64,000 nucleotides of DNA from Sulfurospirillum barnesii SES-3 (lineage in GTDB: Bacteria; Campylobacterota; Campylobacteria; Campylobacterales; Sulfurospirillaceae), in NCBI RefSeq assembly GCF_000265295.1, contig NC_018002.1, positions 2,232,001 to 2,296,000 of the forward strand, given 5' to 3'. A program made the translations under genes and the position numbers. Below the pieces are notes generated by a model. That model was not told where the DNA came from, made no database searches, and saw only the letters and a list, made by a program, of their open reading frames with translations. This document shows positions 46,652 through 55,178 of this stretch, in pieces (the stretch's first letter is position 1; every line of letters begins with the position of its first letter).

Positions 46652-49600
46652 TTATCTCTCCCTTGGGCGTTCTTGCACTTCTTCGTAAATTTCTTGTGCT
46701 AGATTTTTAGCGACTTCTTCTAGTGTATATTCTCGATCGGTTATATCTTTGCTAAAATCCACTATTATCTCACATGAAGCTCTTGCAAGGTCTGGGCGTT
46801 CAGTTGCGATATATTCAAGAGAATTAAAAATTTCAATAACATCTCCTTTTTGCATGTGGGTTAAAAAATCATAAAACTCTTTAAAATTTTCAAGTGAAGA
46901 GATGATTGAATCAATTCCTTTATATGTTTCTTTGACTTTAAGCATAAAGCTTTTTTCTTCCCGCTCTTCGAGCTGAACCCCATCTTTGTGTAGGTCATTG
47001 ATGTCTTTACCTTGTTCATTTTTTTGATATTTGATGTATGTAAAGTCTGTTTGTTGAGCTTCGCTTGAAACTTTTTTGACGAAATCAATACCTGGTTTAT
47101 CATTTTGATTATAAAAGGCTACCTGTGTATATTTGTCTTTTATGGCTTCAGCTACCTTGTGAGCGTTGGACGTGCTGTTGGCGATAATGACATCAGTGTG
47201 GGTAAAATCACGTTGATTATATGCCGCTGCATAACACATTTTGCTCTCAAAAACACAAACTGATTGAGTTGGGGTCTGACTTTTAAAAAGGGAGATATTT
47301 TTCTCGCCTAGATTCATCGATTTTAAACTGCCCAAAGGCTTAAGAAAGTGAATATCACCTCCGCCACCGATTGACTCAATCCCAACACCAAAGGCTTTTT
47401 TGATGGTGCCGTCCTTTGCCATATATTCCCCCGTGATCATTTTAAGTTGTGGCGGTATTTTGTGAATGCCTCTTGATGCTAGATATTCAACCGCTGGAGC
47501 ATAGTCTTTAAGTTCTTTTACACTTGTCACTTTGGAATTAATGTGTATTTCCGCTCTTTTAAGATTTTCTTGCATCTTAAAGCTTAAATCTGAGGCTGTG
47601 CGTATCGCTGTTCTTGTTCCATTTAGCTCATCCAATCTCTCTTTTACGTGGTTTGTTATCCCCAAATGAACTATTGCGTAATCTAAAGCCTCCTTGTAGG
47701 AAACTTTGGTTGTTTCCATAATGAGATTTTCAATAGTGCCGTTATTGCCGCCAAAATCGTTGTATTTCCATTCTCCTAATTTATCAATATACATGTTGGC
47801 ACTCGCTGTTTTATCATCGCTTCGAACTTTAAACTCATATCTACCGTTTTTCTCTTTGTATGGAATGCCTAGAGCATTCAGAACCGCTGCTGGGTCAGTT
47901 AACTTTAATTCGTCTTTTGTGCGTTTAGATAGTTGGCTGAACTCTTCTTGAGTTAACTTAAGTTGTTTTGGTTGCGTTGGCTGTTGCATTGTTGTTTCCT
48001 TTTTTTCTTGTGCGCTGATTAAATCAGTTGCATTTAGCTTTTGGCTATCTCTGGCAGCTCGTAGCTGCAACTCTTTTAAATTGTCGGTGATAATGTGAGC
48101 TTCAAATTTTGCTCGTGTTATTTGCGTGTAAAAATCATTAAAACTTGCGGATTGTGAATTTGCGACGGCTATGACTTTATCTGTGGTTTTACCTTGAGAG
48201 GCAAAGTCCGTGATGGCGTAAGCGTGTTGGATGTATTTGTAGTCTTTAAGACTAAAAGTTTTCACTGCTTTTTCAAACTGCACGGTTATTTCATTGTTTA
48301 CAATTGCTGTTATTGTTCCAATTTGTCCATTTTTTAACCCCAGTTTAGAGTCGTTTTTTTTCATGATGACTTGCTCGCCCACCCCAAAATCTGTAAACGT
48401 CTCTTTGAACAAATTTAAGCTATTGCCGTGTGTGGATAAATATACTGTCTCAGTAAATGTTTTATCTTTAAAAAAATGCTCTATTTCTAAAGTGTTTTTA
48501 TCGATATTGATTTTCTTGATTATCGCTTCTCTGCCTGCACTGATTGAACCTATATTTTTAGATAAATATACTTTCTCATTTACTTGGTAATAGATTGCGC
48601 TTCTCTTTTCCAGCGCTGACATACTTGGAACTTCACGAGTAGCAAAATTTTTAGATTCGGTTATCTTTCCGTTCCCGATTAAATGAGAGCGTATAGAGCT
48701 ATTTAAAGCTCTACGGTCTGAGTTGGTCGTAGTGATTAGGAGTGAATTGTGTCTATCTTTGAGATATTCAACTTCTGCGGCTTTTAGCCTCTCTTTAGGT
48801 TTTTTTATCTCTCTAGTGGTGTCTTTTAAAATATTTAATGCAGCAGATATATCTTTGTCTAAAATATTTTTAACTGCATTTTTCATCAAATGATTTTTTT
48901 GTCGATTGCCTTCATCTAAATATACTGTCTCAAATCCCTGCCTTTGCATTCCTGCAAATATATCACCTTGAGAGATACTTTTCTTTTGATTTTGATCTCC
49001 TGAAAAGACCAATTTTAAATTATTTTCCTCTGCTATTTTAATCAGCGCCTCAGTGTCTCTGAGCCCTAACATACCAGCCTCATCTATGATTACGATAGCG
49101 TCTTTGACTCCATTTCCATTTTCTTGAATAAACTTAGCAACGGTGTAAGACTCCTTTATCCCTGCCTCTTTGGCTAAGTTGTCAGTAGCTGTTCCTGTTG
49201 GAGCTAGTGCAATGACTTTTATGTCTTGAGCCTCTGCTACATTTTTAACAATTTCGAGAGATGTAGATTTACCAGCACCTGCAACACCTTGAGCAAGAAT
49301 AAATTGCTTATCGCATGTAAGAATAGTGTGAGCTAATTGAGTTTGTCCCTCTTTCAGCTCAAAACCTTTTTCTTTTTCAAACTCTTTAATTGCCTTATCT
49401 ACTTGGGTTTTATCTGAAGTGATAGAAAAATTAATGCTCTCTTTTTTACTAAAAATATATGTCTCTTTTTCAAGCACTTCTTTGGTCGTGTATTGATTTT
49501 CTTCTTGATTGATTTCTATCAAATCTTTATAATTTTTAAACTCGTTTTGGATGGCTTCGATAGATACATCAGTGGTTAAGCTGACTTTGAGCGCATGTTT

Positions 49601-50608
49601 TAAAATGTCTTCACGACTAAATACAGATTTCCTATCTGTAATGTCCGTGATGGCGATTTGAACGCATTCTTTGGCTGTTATATGTCGTACCTCTAAATCT
49701 GCTTTTTTATATTTTATTGAGGCAATATCCGCTCCAGCTTCTTTCAGCCTTTCTATGTTGTGCTCTTGAATTGCCTCTCTATCTTTGTTTTTATCTTTCC
49801 ATTTAGCTGTTTGTTTTTGGGCGGTATGGGTTGCTTTATAACTTGTTTGCCCTGACTCTGCCATCTCATTTTTAATATCATCTTTACGAGTTGAGAACTT
49901 ATCTCTTAGATATTTATTGACATTTTTTAGGGAAAATGTGCCCACTTTTGCATCTGTTATCTCTACTTCAAAACCTAATTTTTGAAGTTTTTGTGCAAAT
50001 GAATTACGCTGGATTTGACCTATAAGTTGATGATTCATCATTATTTGATTAAACTCAACGCTTTTCCATTTACCATTTTCGTCTTGAATCATGTTAATGG
50101 CTAAACAATGTTGATGTAAATGCATATCGTTATTTCGGCTTTCACTATGGTCGAATCTCGTAAAAATCATTTTAGGTTGTGCTTTTTGACCTTGTACATT
50201 ATCTCGACTCTTGGAGTTTGAATAATTAGCCTCTGCAAAATCTAAGGCCACTGAAATAGACTCTGTAAAAGCTTCTCTTATTTGAGCTTTTACGTCATCG
50301 CTTGAAACTTCATATAAAATTGAAATTGATTTATCTGCTGCAAAAGTTAAATCACAAGCTGCTCGGAGTCTATCTCCATCTTTATCAAAATCTTTTTTAG
50401 TGAGCTTTATGAGTTGCTCTCCGCTTACAGGATGTCGTCCAGCCAAAAGAGAATCGAAGTCTTTTAAATTAAAATCTTTTAATCCGAGTTCATCTTTAAG
50501 TCCACCATAAAATGAACCTTGTTCAAACTCATTATTAAGATAATAAGTGTCTTTTTCAAAATAATTCCTTGCATTAGAAGCGGTTGTAATTTTGGGCTGT
50601 GCTAACAA
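46652..50608 (-). CDS. MobF relaxase fused to RecD-like helicase and primase/TOPRIM domain
   Basis: 1318 aa, three regions. (1) Relaxase about 1-330: nucleophile Tyr pair in KDTYYLNN near 20-24, DLTFAADKSISILYEV near 88, and the three-His metal motif HLHQHCLAIN near 164-170. (2) Helicase about 420-880: Walker A GVAGAGKST near 442, VIIDEAG near 514, SGDQNQ near 541, and C-terminal YAITDFASQGKTTDKV. (3) Primase-like tail about 915-1250: a CHC2-like part (AVLNALGIPYKEK...WKYNDFGG...GTIENLIM) without zinc Cys, then a TOPRIM-like part (VCVFESKMCYAAAYN; VAFYNQNDKPG). Start TTG 50608 has GGAGAAAAA at ideal spacing. It nicks and unwinds the element, and the tail may prime the transferred strand (inference). 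Confidence 0.88.
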   Translation of the reverse strand: MLAQPKITTASNARNYFEKDTYYLNNEFEQGSFYGGLKDELGLKDFNLKDFDSLLAGRHPVSGEQLIKLTKKDFDKDGDRLRAACDLTFAADKSISILYEVSSDDVKAQIREAFTESISVALDFAEANYSNSKSRDNVQGQKAQPKMIFTRFDHSESRNNDMHLHQHCLAINMIQDENGKWKSVEFNQIMMNHQLIGQIQRNSFAQKLQKLGFEVEITDAKVGTFSLKNVNKYLRDKFSTRKDDIKNEMAESGQTSYKATHTAQKQTAKWKDKNKDREAIQEHNIERLKEAGADIASIKYKKADLEVRHITAKECVQIAITDITDRKSVFSREDILKHALKVSLTTDVSIEAIQNEFKNYKDLIEINQEENQYTTKEVLEKETYIFSKKESINFSITSDKTQVDKAIKEFEKEKGFELKEGQTQLAHTILTCDKQFILAQGVAGAGKSTSLEIVKNVAEAQDIKVIALAPTGTATDNLAKEAGIKESYTVAKFIQENGNGVKDAIVIIDEAGMLGLRDTEALIKIAEENNLKLVFSGDQNQKKSISQGDIFAGMQRQGFETVYLDEGNRQKNHLMKNAVKNILDKDISAALNILKDTTREIKKPKERLKAAEVEYLKDRHNSLLITTTNSDRRALNSSIRSHLIGNGKITESKNFATREVPSMSALEKRSAIYYQVNEKVYLSKNIGSISAGREAIIKKINIDKNTLEIEHFFKDKTFTETVYLSTHGNSLNLFKETFTDFGVGEQVIMKKNDSKLGLKNGQIGTITAIVNNEITVQFEKAVKTFSLKDYKYIQHAYAITDFASQGKTTDKVIAVANSQSASFNDFYTQITRAKFEAHIITDNLKELQLRAARDSQKLNATDLISAQEKKETTMQQPTQPKQLKLTQEEFSQLSKRTKDELKLTDPAAVLNALGIPYKEKNGRYEFKVRSDDKTASANMYIDKLGEWKYNDFGGNNGTIENLIMETTKVSYKEALDYAIVHLGITNHVKERLDELNGTRTAIRTASDLSFKMQENLKRAEIHINSKVTSVKELKDYAPAVEYLASRGIHKIPPQLKMITGEYMAKDGTIKKAFGVGIESIGGGGDIHFLKPLGSLKSMNLGEKNISLFKSQTPTQSVCVFESKMCYAAAYNQRDFTHTDVIIANSTSNAHKVAEAIKDKYTQVAFYNQNDKPGIDFVKKVSSEAQQTDFTYIKYQKNEQGKDINDLHKDGVQLEEREEKSFMLKVKETYKGIDSIISSLENFKEFYDFLTHMQKGDVIEIFNSLEYIATERPDLARASCEIIVDFSKDITDREYTLEEVAKNLAQEIYEEVQERPRER

Positions 50609-50775
50609 TTTTTCTCCTTTTTTGAGATTTTTTCTTTAAAAGCAGCGTTCCACCTCATAGGTGGGTTTGGTGCCTCTCTCTAGCGAGTAATAATTGATTA
50701 ATAACTCATTAATATTTGAGTAATAACCATTAAAAGGTATTAATAACCTATGATAATGCGTAATAAGCGTTAATA
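50609..50775. other. Candidate oriT / AT-rich iteron region upstream of the relaxase
   Basis: Between a small HTH-type gene and the relaxase. It holds a hairpin (CCACCT-CAT-AGGTGG, 50650-50664) and three direct copies of G(A/C)GTAATAA (50685, 50718, 50758) in very AT-rich DNA with many TTAATA steps. Position beside a MobF relaxase gene, a hairpin and iterons fit an oriT or control region. No nic sequence was identified. Confidence 0.5.
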
Positions 50776-51105
50776 TTAACGTTCAAATTGGCTGTAGTCT
50801 GGTTCTATGATTTCAAAGCTTTTGACTTCACTTTTTTTGAATAGATTTGAAGGTGTAGTGGTTTTTTGTGGAGTAGGTTTTTTTTCTATCTCTAAATCTT
50901 CTTTCACTTTTTTTGGCTGTTGTTGTCTTTTAATATATTGAGACAAATTTGATTGTTTAGCCTCAACTCCATTTAATCTCAAAAATTCGCATATCGATTT
51001 TTGAGAAAAACCTTCTTCAATAAGCTGTGAAATCTCAGAATTAAATTTATGTAATTCTGAGATTTTTTTTACTTTATGTTTTTTTTTGAATTGTGCTAAA
51101 TCCAT
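50776..51105 (-). CDS. Small HTH-type mobilization accessory protein
   Basis: 109 aa from ATG 51105 (AGGAGCGTC upstream; the longer frame to 51141 overlaps the next gene). The segment EISQLIEEGFSQKSICEFLRLNGVEAKQ resembles the helix-turn-helix of TraK/MobC-like oriT-binding proteins; the rest is basic and Pro-rich. Directly adjoins the candidate oriT, fitting a relaxosome role (inference). Confidence 0.55.
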   Translation of the reverse strand: MDLAQFKKKHKVKKISELHKFNSEISQLIEEGFSQKSICEFLRLNGVEAKQSNLSQYIKRQQQPKKVKEDLEIEKKPTPQKTTTPSNLFKKSEVKSFEIIEPDYSQFER

Positions 51106-51116
51106 TTTTGACGCTC

Positions 51117-51473
51117 CTATCCAAATAGCCCTGTTAGCCAAAAGGTTAAGGTGACAAACAAGCCACCTACAAATAGACCACCAAGCCCAGTAATGATAAT
51201 CCCTCGCTCACTCTTACGCTTACATTCGTAAAATTCCTCTCTCACATTTCGAAGGGCGATAAGGTTAAGCTCTAGCTCCAGCCCTTCTTTTTTTAGACTT
51301 TCAAAAAGAGAATTTTTACTTAAAGCAATCTTAAATTCATTAAGTATCTCTTGTTTTAGTTTTTTGGGATTGAAACTCTGCTCAATTTTTTGCACTTGCC
51401 CAATGAGTTGTGCTATATCACTCATTAAAATATTAAACTGCTCATCGCTTAATATTTTTACTTCACCCGCCAT
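51117..51473 (-). CDS. Tail-anchored helical protein
   Basis: 118 aa, mainly helical (DIAQLIGQVQKIEQSFNPKKL, in parts) with a C-terminal membrane segment near 92-114 (GIIITGLGGLFVGGLFVTL). Unknown family. It begins 1 bp after the parA stop and overlaps the next frame only slightly. Confidence 0.6.
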   Translation of the reverse strand: MAGEVKILSDEQFNILMSDIAQLIGQVQKIEQSFNPKKLKQEILNEFKIALSKNSLFESLKKEGLELELNLIALRNVREEFYECKRKSERGIIITGLGGLFVGGLFVTLTFWLTGLFG

Positions 51474-51474
51474 T

Positions 51475-52248
51475 TTAAGCCCCTAGCTTATTTGCAATTT
51501 TGGCCATCATTGGTTCAATAAACTCTCGATATAGATTTTGGGCGTTTAGGACTAAACCTCTTTGTTTAGTTAATTCAAGCCTGATAGCATCATCGGGCTC
51601 AGCTCTCTGCGCTCTCGTGATAGCATCTACGTCACTATCGATTAGGGATCTAAGGGTAACACCCATACTGCGTGATTTTTTGATGGCTTTGGAGTCTTTT
51701 ACAACAAACCAATTAGCTTCATCGTTTAAGTCGATTCCATACTCTTTTTTTAGTTTTTTTAGATTGTTAAAAAAAGTCTCAAATTGCTCTTTAGGTTCGG
51801 CGTATTCAAAATTGTTGAATCGATTAAAGCTAAACATTATTTTTTGAGGATCGACTTCATTTTTAATGTTTTCTAAAAATTTTATGGCAACATTAAAATC
51901 CTCCGAACCGTCCATAGCTGGGATGATAATCAAGTCCAAGGTATCGTATAAATTACTCTTTTTCATGGCTGAATGAAATCTGTCTAACATTACAGCGCCA
52001 ACATCTATTATTCTTATGCCTGGGCTTAAGAGCAGATTTTCAAATTCAAAAAATGACTCGCTGGTTTCATCAATGAAATCCATCTGTAAACTTTCATAAA
52101 ATCCTTGAGCGTCCAGCCTTGAGTCGCTCTGGTTAATGTAATCGATCTCTATTAATGTTGCATCCTGTAGATAAGATGCTACCGCGCTACTAATTGTGCT
52201 CTTACTCGCGCCACCTTTGAAGTTGTAAACTAAGACATTCTTTTTCAT
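51475..52248 (-). CDS. parA: ParA/MinD-type ATPase
   Basis: Deviant Walker A ATPase, 257 aa: NFKGGASKSTISS at 9-20 with the signature Lys, RIIDVGAV near 80 for Walker B region, and LIIIPAMDGSEDF. Such proteins partition plasmids or position complexes. No ParB is next to it; the flanking membrane proteins suggest that it may instead work with the transfer machinery (inference). A degenerate copy of its N-terminus lies just upstream (52249-52425). Confidence 0.82.
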   Translation of the reverse strand: MKKNVLVYNFKGGASKSTISSAVASYLQDATLIEIDYINQSDSRLDAQGFYESLQMDFIDETSESFFEFENLLLSPGIRIIDVGAVMLDRFHSAMKKSNLYDTLDLIIIPAMDGSEDFNVAIKFLENIKNEVDPQKIMFSFNRFNNFEYAEPKEQFETFFNNLKKLKKEYGIDLNDEANWFVVKDSKAIKKSRSMGVTLRSLIDSDVDAITRAQRAEPDDAIRLELTKQRGLVLNAQNLYREFIEPMMAKIANKLGA

Positions 52249-52425
52249 TTATTTTCCTCCTTTTGTGATTCTTTTTGCCATCTTCGGCTGAAATGATGCT
52301 ATTAAAGACGCATTAGTTGTTTTGGCTGAGCCACCTTTGACATTGCAACTTAAATAAGATGCTACTATGCTGCTTGTCGTGCTCTTACTCGCGCAACCTT
52401 TGAAGTTGTAAGCTAAGACATTCAT
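52249..52425 (-). pseudogene. 58-codon ParA N-terminal relic (two Walker-A-like motifs)
   Basis: Not previously listed. The frame reads MNVLAYNFKGCASKSTTSS, then VASYLSCNVKGGSAKTTNASL and a short basic end. The first part copies the adjacent ParA start (VLVYNFKGGASKSTISS) with the P-loop GG changed to GC; the second part holds another intact KGGSAKTT-type motif. It has a ribosome site (AAGGAAAATAAT) and directly precedes parA, so it may be translated. It looks like a collapsed tandem parA duplication. Confidence 0.55.
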
Positions 52426-52426
52426 A

Positions 52427-53029
52427 TTATTTTCCTTTTGATTTTTGGATTTGCAAGATGGAAAATTTTCCGTCTGTGCTGTTGATGCCTGTTGTGTATT
52501 GGTTTTTGAGTGTGTAAAGTTGAAAAACTGTGTCGCTCTCCGCCACTTGGATATTGTATTTTTTTAGAAGCCCTTGTAACTCAAGAGCTTCGCCAGCTTT
52601 ATTTTTTAATTCGCTATTTAAATAATATTGATTGAGCTCACTTTGCGCAAAACTTCCAATATAGCCACCGACTAATAAGGCGGCAATGCCTAAAAAAATG
52701 GTGTTTTTAATTTTAAAGCTTGAAACTTTTTGTTCAAATTTTAAAAAACTAGCCATGTGATAATCAACTAACTCAAGGTGCTTGAGCATTTTTTGCGCGG
52801 CTTTGTTTGAGGCTTCAATCGTTTTAAGGTCTATTGATTTAGGCTTTAGACTATGCGATAGTTCATGTTTTGCAATAGGTGTTTTTGGCACTTGTGGTTC
52901 TGGTGTGTTGGTGTTTCTTTGAGAAACGCTTTGAAAAGATTTTGGCTGCTCAAATGCTCCCTCGTCCTCCTCATCCTCGTACTCATCTTGATCATACGGT
53001 TCTTCACATTCTTCGAACTCTTCTTTCAT
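52427..53029 (-). CDS. Acidic single-TM protein of the parA operon
   Basis: 200 aa from ATG 53029 (GGAGTTTTAAAA upstream; the longer frame to 53074 lacks support). Very acidic first 30 residues (EEFEECEEPYDQDEYEDEEDE, in parts), then a helical stretch, one membrane helix near 110-128 (IFLGIAALLVGGYIGSF), and a periplasmic end. Unknown family. It is the first gene of the run through parA. Confidence 0.6.
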   Translation of the reverse strand: MKEEFEECEEPYDQDEYEDEEDEGAFEQPKSFQSVSQRNTNTPEPQVPKTPIAKHELSHSLKPKSIDLKTIEASNKAAQKMLKHLELVDYHMASFLKFEQKVSSFKIKNTIFLGIAALLVGGYIGSFAQSELNQYYLNSELKNKAGEALELQGLLKKYNIQVAESDTVFQLYTLKNQYTTGINSTDGKFSILQIQKSKGK

Positions 53030-53051
53030 TTTTAAAACTCCTTTTGGCAAA

Positions 53052-53100
53052 ATATCTAATTGAAAACAAGGCAAGTATCAATTTGTTCTCAATTAGATAT
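53052..53100. promoter_or_regulatory. 17-bp inverted repeat upstream of the parA run (operator-like)
   Basis: ATATCTAATTGAAAACA (53052-53068) and TGTTCTCAATTAGATAT (53084-53100) match as an inverted repeat at 16 of 17 positions, 15 bp apart, in the 5' region of the acidic-TM gene. Arm length and spacing suit a dimeric repressor site or a hairpin leader. Confidence 0.55.
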
Positions 53101-53358
53101 TAAGGTAAAAATTGACAATGCGTTCAAGCTGGACTCAATCCAGCCACCCACCCAGGATACCCGCCACTTGATTAACGGTTTAATTATTACGGAGGTGTCG
53201 CACTAGTAATGTAAAAAACATGAGGCTTTACACCAGTAGCGTAAAGTAAATTTAAACCCTCATTTAAGCCTCTTAGAAGGGGCTTAAATGAAGATTGTGG
53301 GGTGGGTAAGGGAATTTTTCTCCCCTAAGTTATTTTTTGAGTTTTTAAAAGAAAAAAA
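53101..53358. other. Iteron-like and hairpin region beside the initiator gene (candidate origin)
   Basis: Contains a hairpin GCTGGA-CTCAA-TCCAGC near 53131, two copies of CAC(T/C)AGTA(A/G)(T/C)GTAAA (53201-53215 and 53231-53245, 30 bp apart), and a 10-bp perfect inverted repeat CATTTAAGCC / GGCTTAAATG (53261-53290). No ORF with support. Location next to the initiator-like gene suggests a replication origin or terminator. Confidence 0.45.
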
Positions 53359-53799
53359 TTATGCTGAGTTGACGGGTCTGACTGTAGTGAAGAATTGAGG
53401 TATATTTTTTTCTTTTTGAAACCCCTCTTTCTTATCATCTAATTTAGTATTCTTAATACGTGTCGATTTTCCCAACTTGGGGAAACCCAAATGTGGGTTT
53501 TCAACATTTGGCTCAAAACTTGGGCAATCGTCCAAATAGTATGTACCAGTACCATCGCTACTTTTGGTATAGGTTATATAGCCATGTGATTTTAATTCGT
53601 GCATGGCGGCTATGATGGCTGCTTGGCCGTCTTTTTGTTGATTTGCAATGCTTTTAATGGTGAAATTCCAGCCATCTTCCATACTAAACATGTATGAAAA
53701 TAGCCCTTTGGCTTTAAATGAGATATTGGGGTCGCGTAAAAAATTATTAGAGATTTGCGCAAAATCGCGTTCTCTCTTTTTAGTTTTATTGTCGCTCAC
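53359..53799 (-). CDS. Replication-initiator-like HTH protein
   Basis: 146 aa from GTG 53799 (AAGG about 10 nt upstream). The N-terminal domain (FAQISNNFLRDPNISFKAKGLFSYMFS, then IANQQKDGQAAIIAAMHELKSHGYI) matches the winged-helix of phage/plasmid replication proteins (HTH_36 type). The C-terminal 55 residues are basic and likely disordered. Shorter than many initiators; could be a truncated Rep or a regulator. Confidence 0.65.
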   Translation of the reverse strand: MSDNKTKKRERDFAQISNNFLRDPNISFKAKGLFSYMFSMEDGWNFTIKSIANQQKDGQAAIIAAMHELKSHGYITYTKSSDGTGTYYLDDCPSFEPNVENPHLGFPKLGKSTRIKNTKLDDKKEGFQKEKNIPQFFTTVRPVNSA

Positions 53800-53930
53800 T
53801 GTTTTTGTACCTTAATTTTTTGGCACGTAATAAGCATGTGTGAGTTATAATAGTAGACTACAATGCTTTATTAAGTGTTGTCGATTAAGCCTTAGTTCTC
53901 AAAATTTGGTCGTGGAGAGAACTAGGGCGA

Positions 53931-54176
53931 CTATGCTATTTTGGTGATTTCCGTTCCATCATTCCATTCGATAATTTCTTGTATGCTCCATAATCTTGTT
54001 TTCCCAATTTTGCGCCATCTTGGCAATAACTTTCTCTTCAAAATTTGGGCTTCACCAAGATCACAAAATAATTTATTTGCCTTTGAAACACTAATGCCAA
54101 TCACCTGACTCATCTCATTAATATCAAGGTTCATTTTTTGATATTTTTCAAAAATCATTTTTATTTTTTCATTCAT
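53931..54176 (-). CDS. AlpA/excisionase-like HTH protein
   Basis: 81 aa: EMSQVIGISVSKANKLFCDLGEAQILKRK, then PRWRKIGKTRLWSIQEIIEW, as in small MerR/AlpA-like excisionases. Probable recombination directionality factor for the integrase (inference). Confidence 0.6.
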   Translation of the reverse strand: MNEKIKMIFEKYQKMNLDINEMSQVIGISVSKANKLFCDLGEAQILKRKLLPRWRKIGKTRLWSIQEIIEWNDGTEITKIA

Positions 54177-54331
54177 TTCTTTTCCTTTTATTTTACTCTT
54201 TATATCTTCTTTTTTTCTTCTTTTGTAATTCTAATCTTTATTTTCTTTACTCCAACTTAAAATATTTATTTTTTACTCTTTTTTTCTTCTTTTAATGTTA
54301 TAATGATAAAACAACAACATAAGGAATAAAA

Positions 54332-54811
54332 ATGACATCAGAATCGCTCAAAGTCAACTTTATGATCTCTAAAGAAGCAAAACAGAATATTGAACGCTAC
54401 AGAAAGAGTAGAAGACTCACAAATTCATCACTAATAGATAAACTTTTACAATTTGACTCAGAGGCACTACAGTTATTTATATCTATTTTTAAAGAACAGC
54501 AAGAGCAAGAAAATCAGGGATTAGAGTATTTACAATTTAATAATATTGAAGGTGGGATTGTTTTTACTAATAGTATGATGAATAACGCAATTCATTCTAA
54601 TCTTAGCAGCCTAAGTAATACAAGAAGAAAAGAAGAAAAAATATTTTCTGCGGATACAGTAGAAAATATGAGTAAAAGAGAGCTAGGAGAAAATTTAGAA
54701 ATAATGGAAAAGGCAATTCTTGTCATAGGCAAAAGTGGCAATGACACTAAAGATGATATAAAAGAATTGAAGTTAAGAATTGAAAAACTTGAAAAAATGA
54801 TAACGAGATAA
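54332..54811 (+). CDS. Ribbon-helix-helix-like / coiled-coil protein
   Basis: 159 aa. First 45 residues (SLKVNFMISKEAKQNIERYRK) look like a ribbon-helix-helix DNA-binding start; the rest is helical with a C-terminal coiled coil (DIKELKLRIEKLEKM). Unknown function. Divergent from the AlpA-like gene across 155 bp of T-rich DNA. Confidence 0.55.
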   Translation: MTSESLKVNFMISKEAKQNIERYRKSRRLTNSSLIDKLLQFDSEALQLFISIFKEQQEQENQGLEYLQFNNIEGGIVFTNSMMNNAIHSNLSSLSNTRRKEEKIFSADTVENMSKRELGENLEIMEKAILVIGKSGNDTKDDIKELKLRIEKLEKMITR

Positions 54812-54825
54812 AAAAGGAGATTTAA

Positions 54826-55155
54826 ATGTTATTATTAGAAATATTAGAAATATTATTAGACTATCTCAATAAAAATGAAAAGATAGAAGCTTCGGCTTTA
54901 AATGAAATGTTAGAAAAATATAAAAAGGCGGTAGAGAAAGAAGAAGAGGATGAGATAAAAAATCGTTATTCAGAAATACTTGAGAATTTTAATAAATTAA
55001 TCATGAATCAAAATGAGAACGAAGTTATTGAGAATTTAAAAAATTTACTAAAAGAAGTTATCATTTTAGAATATAGTAGAATGTACAATGAAACAGAACA
55101 TGGGACGATTGAGGATCTTTCCCAAGCCCTTCCCAAAATCCAAACACTTAAGTAA
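54826..55155 (+). CDS. Small acidic helical protein
   Basis: 109 aa, Glu/Lys/Leu-rich and almost fully helical (LEKYKKAVEKEEEDEI). It starts 14 bp after the RHH-like gene with AAGGAG before ATG; the two are probably a pair. No family recognised. Confidence 0.55.
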   Translation: MLLLEILEILLDYLNKNEKIEASALNEMLEKYKKAVEKEEEDEIKNRYSEILENFNKLIMNQNENEVIENLKNLLKEVIILEYSRMYNETEHGTIEDLSQALPKIQTLK

Positions 55156-55178
55156 GTCTGAGTCAAGAAGCTTATATG

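Noticed and set aside
53861-53935. CRISPR-like or other regular repeat array
   Set aside because: I saw no series of regularly spaced repeats anywhere in the window; no cas-like gene is present.
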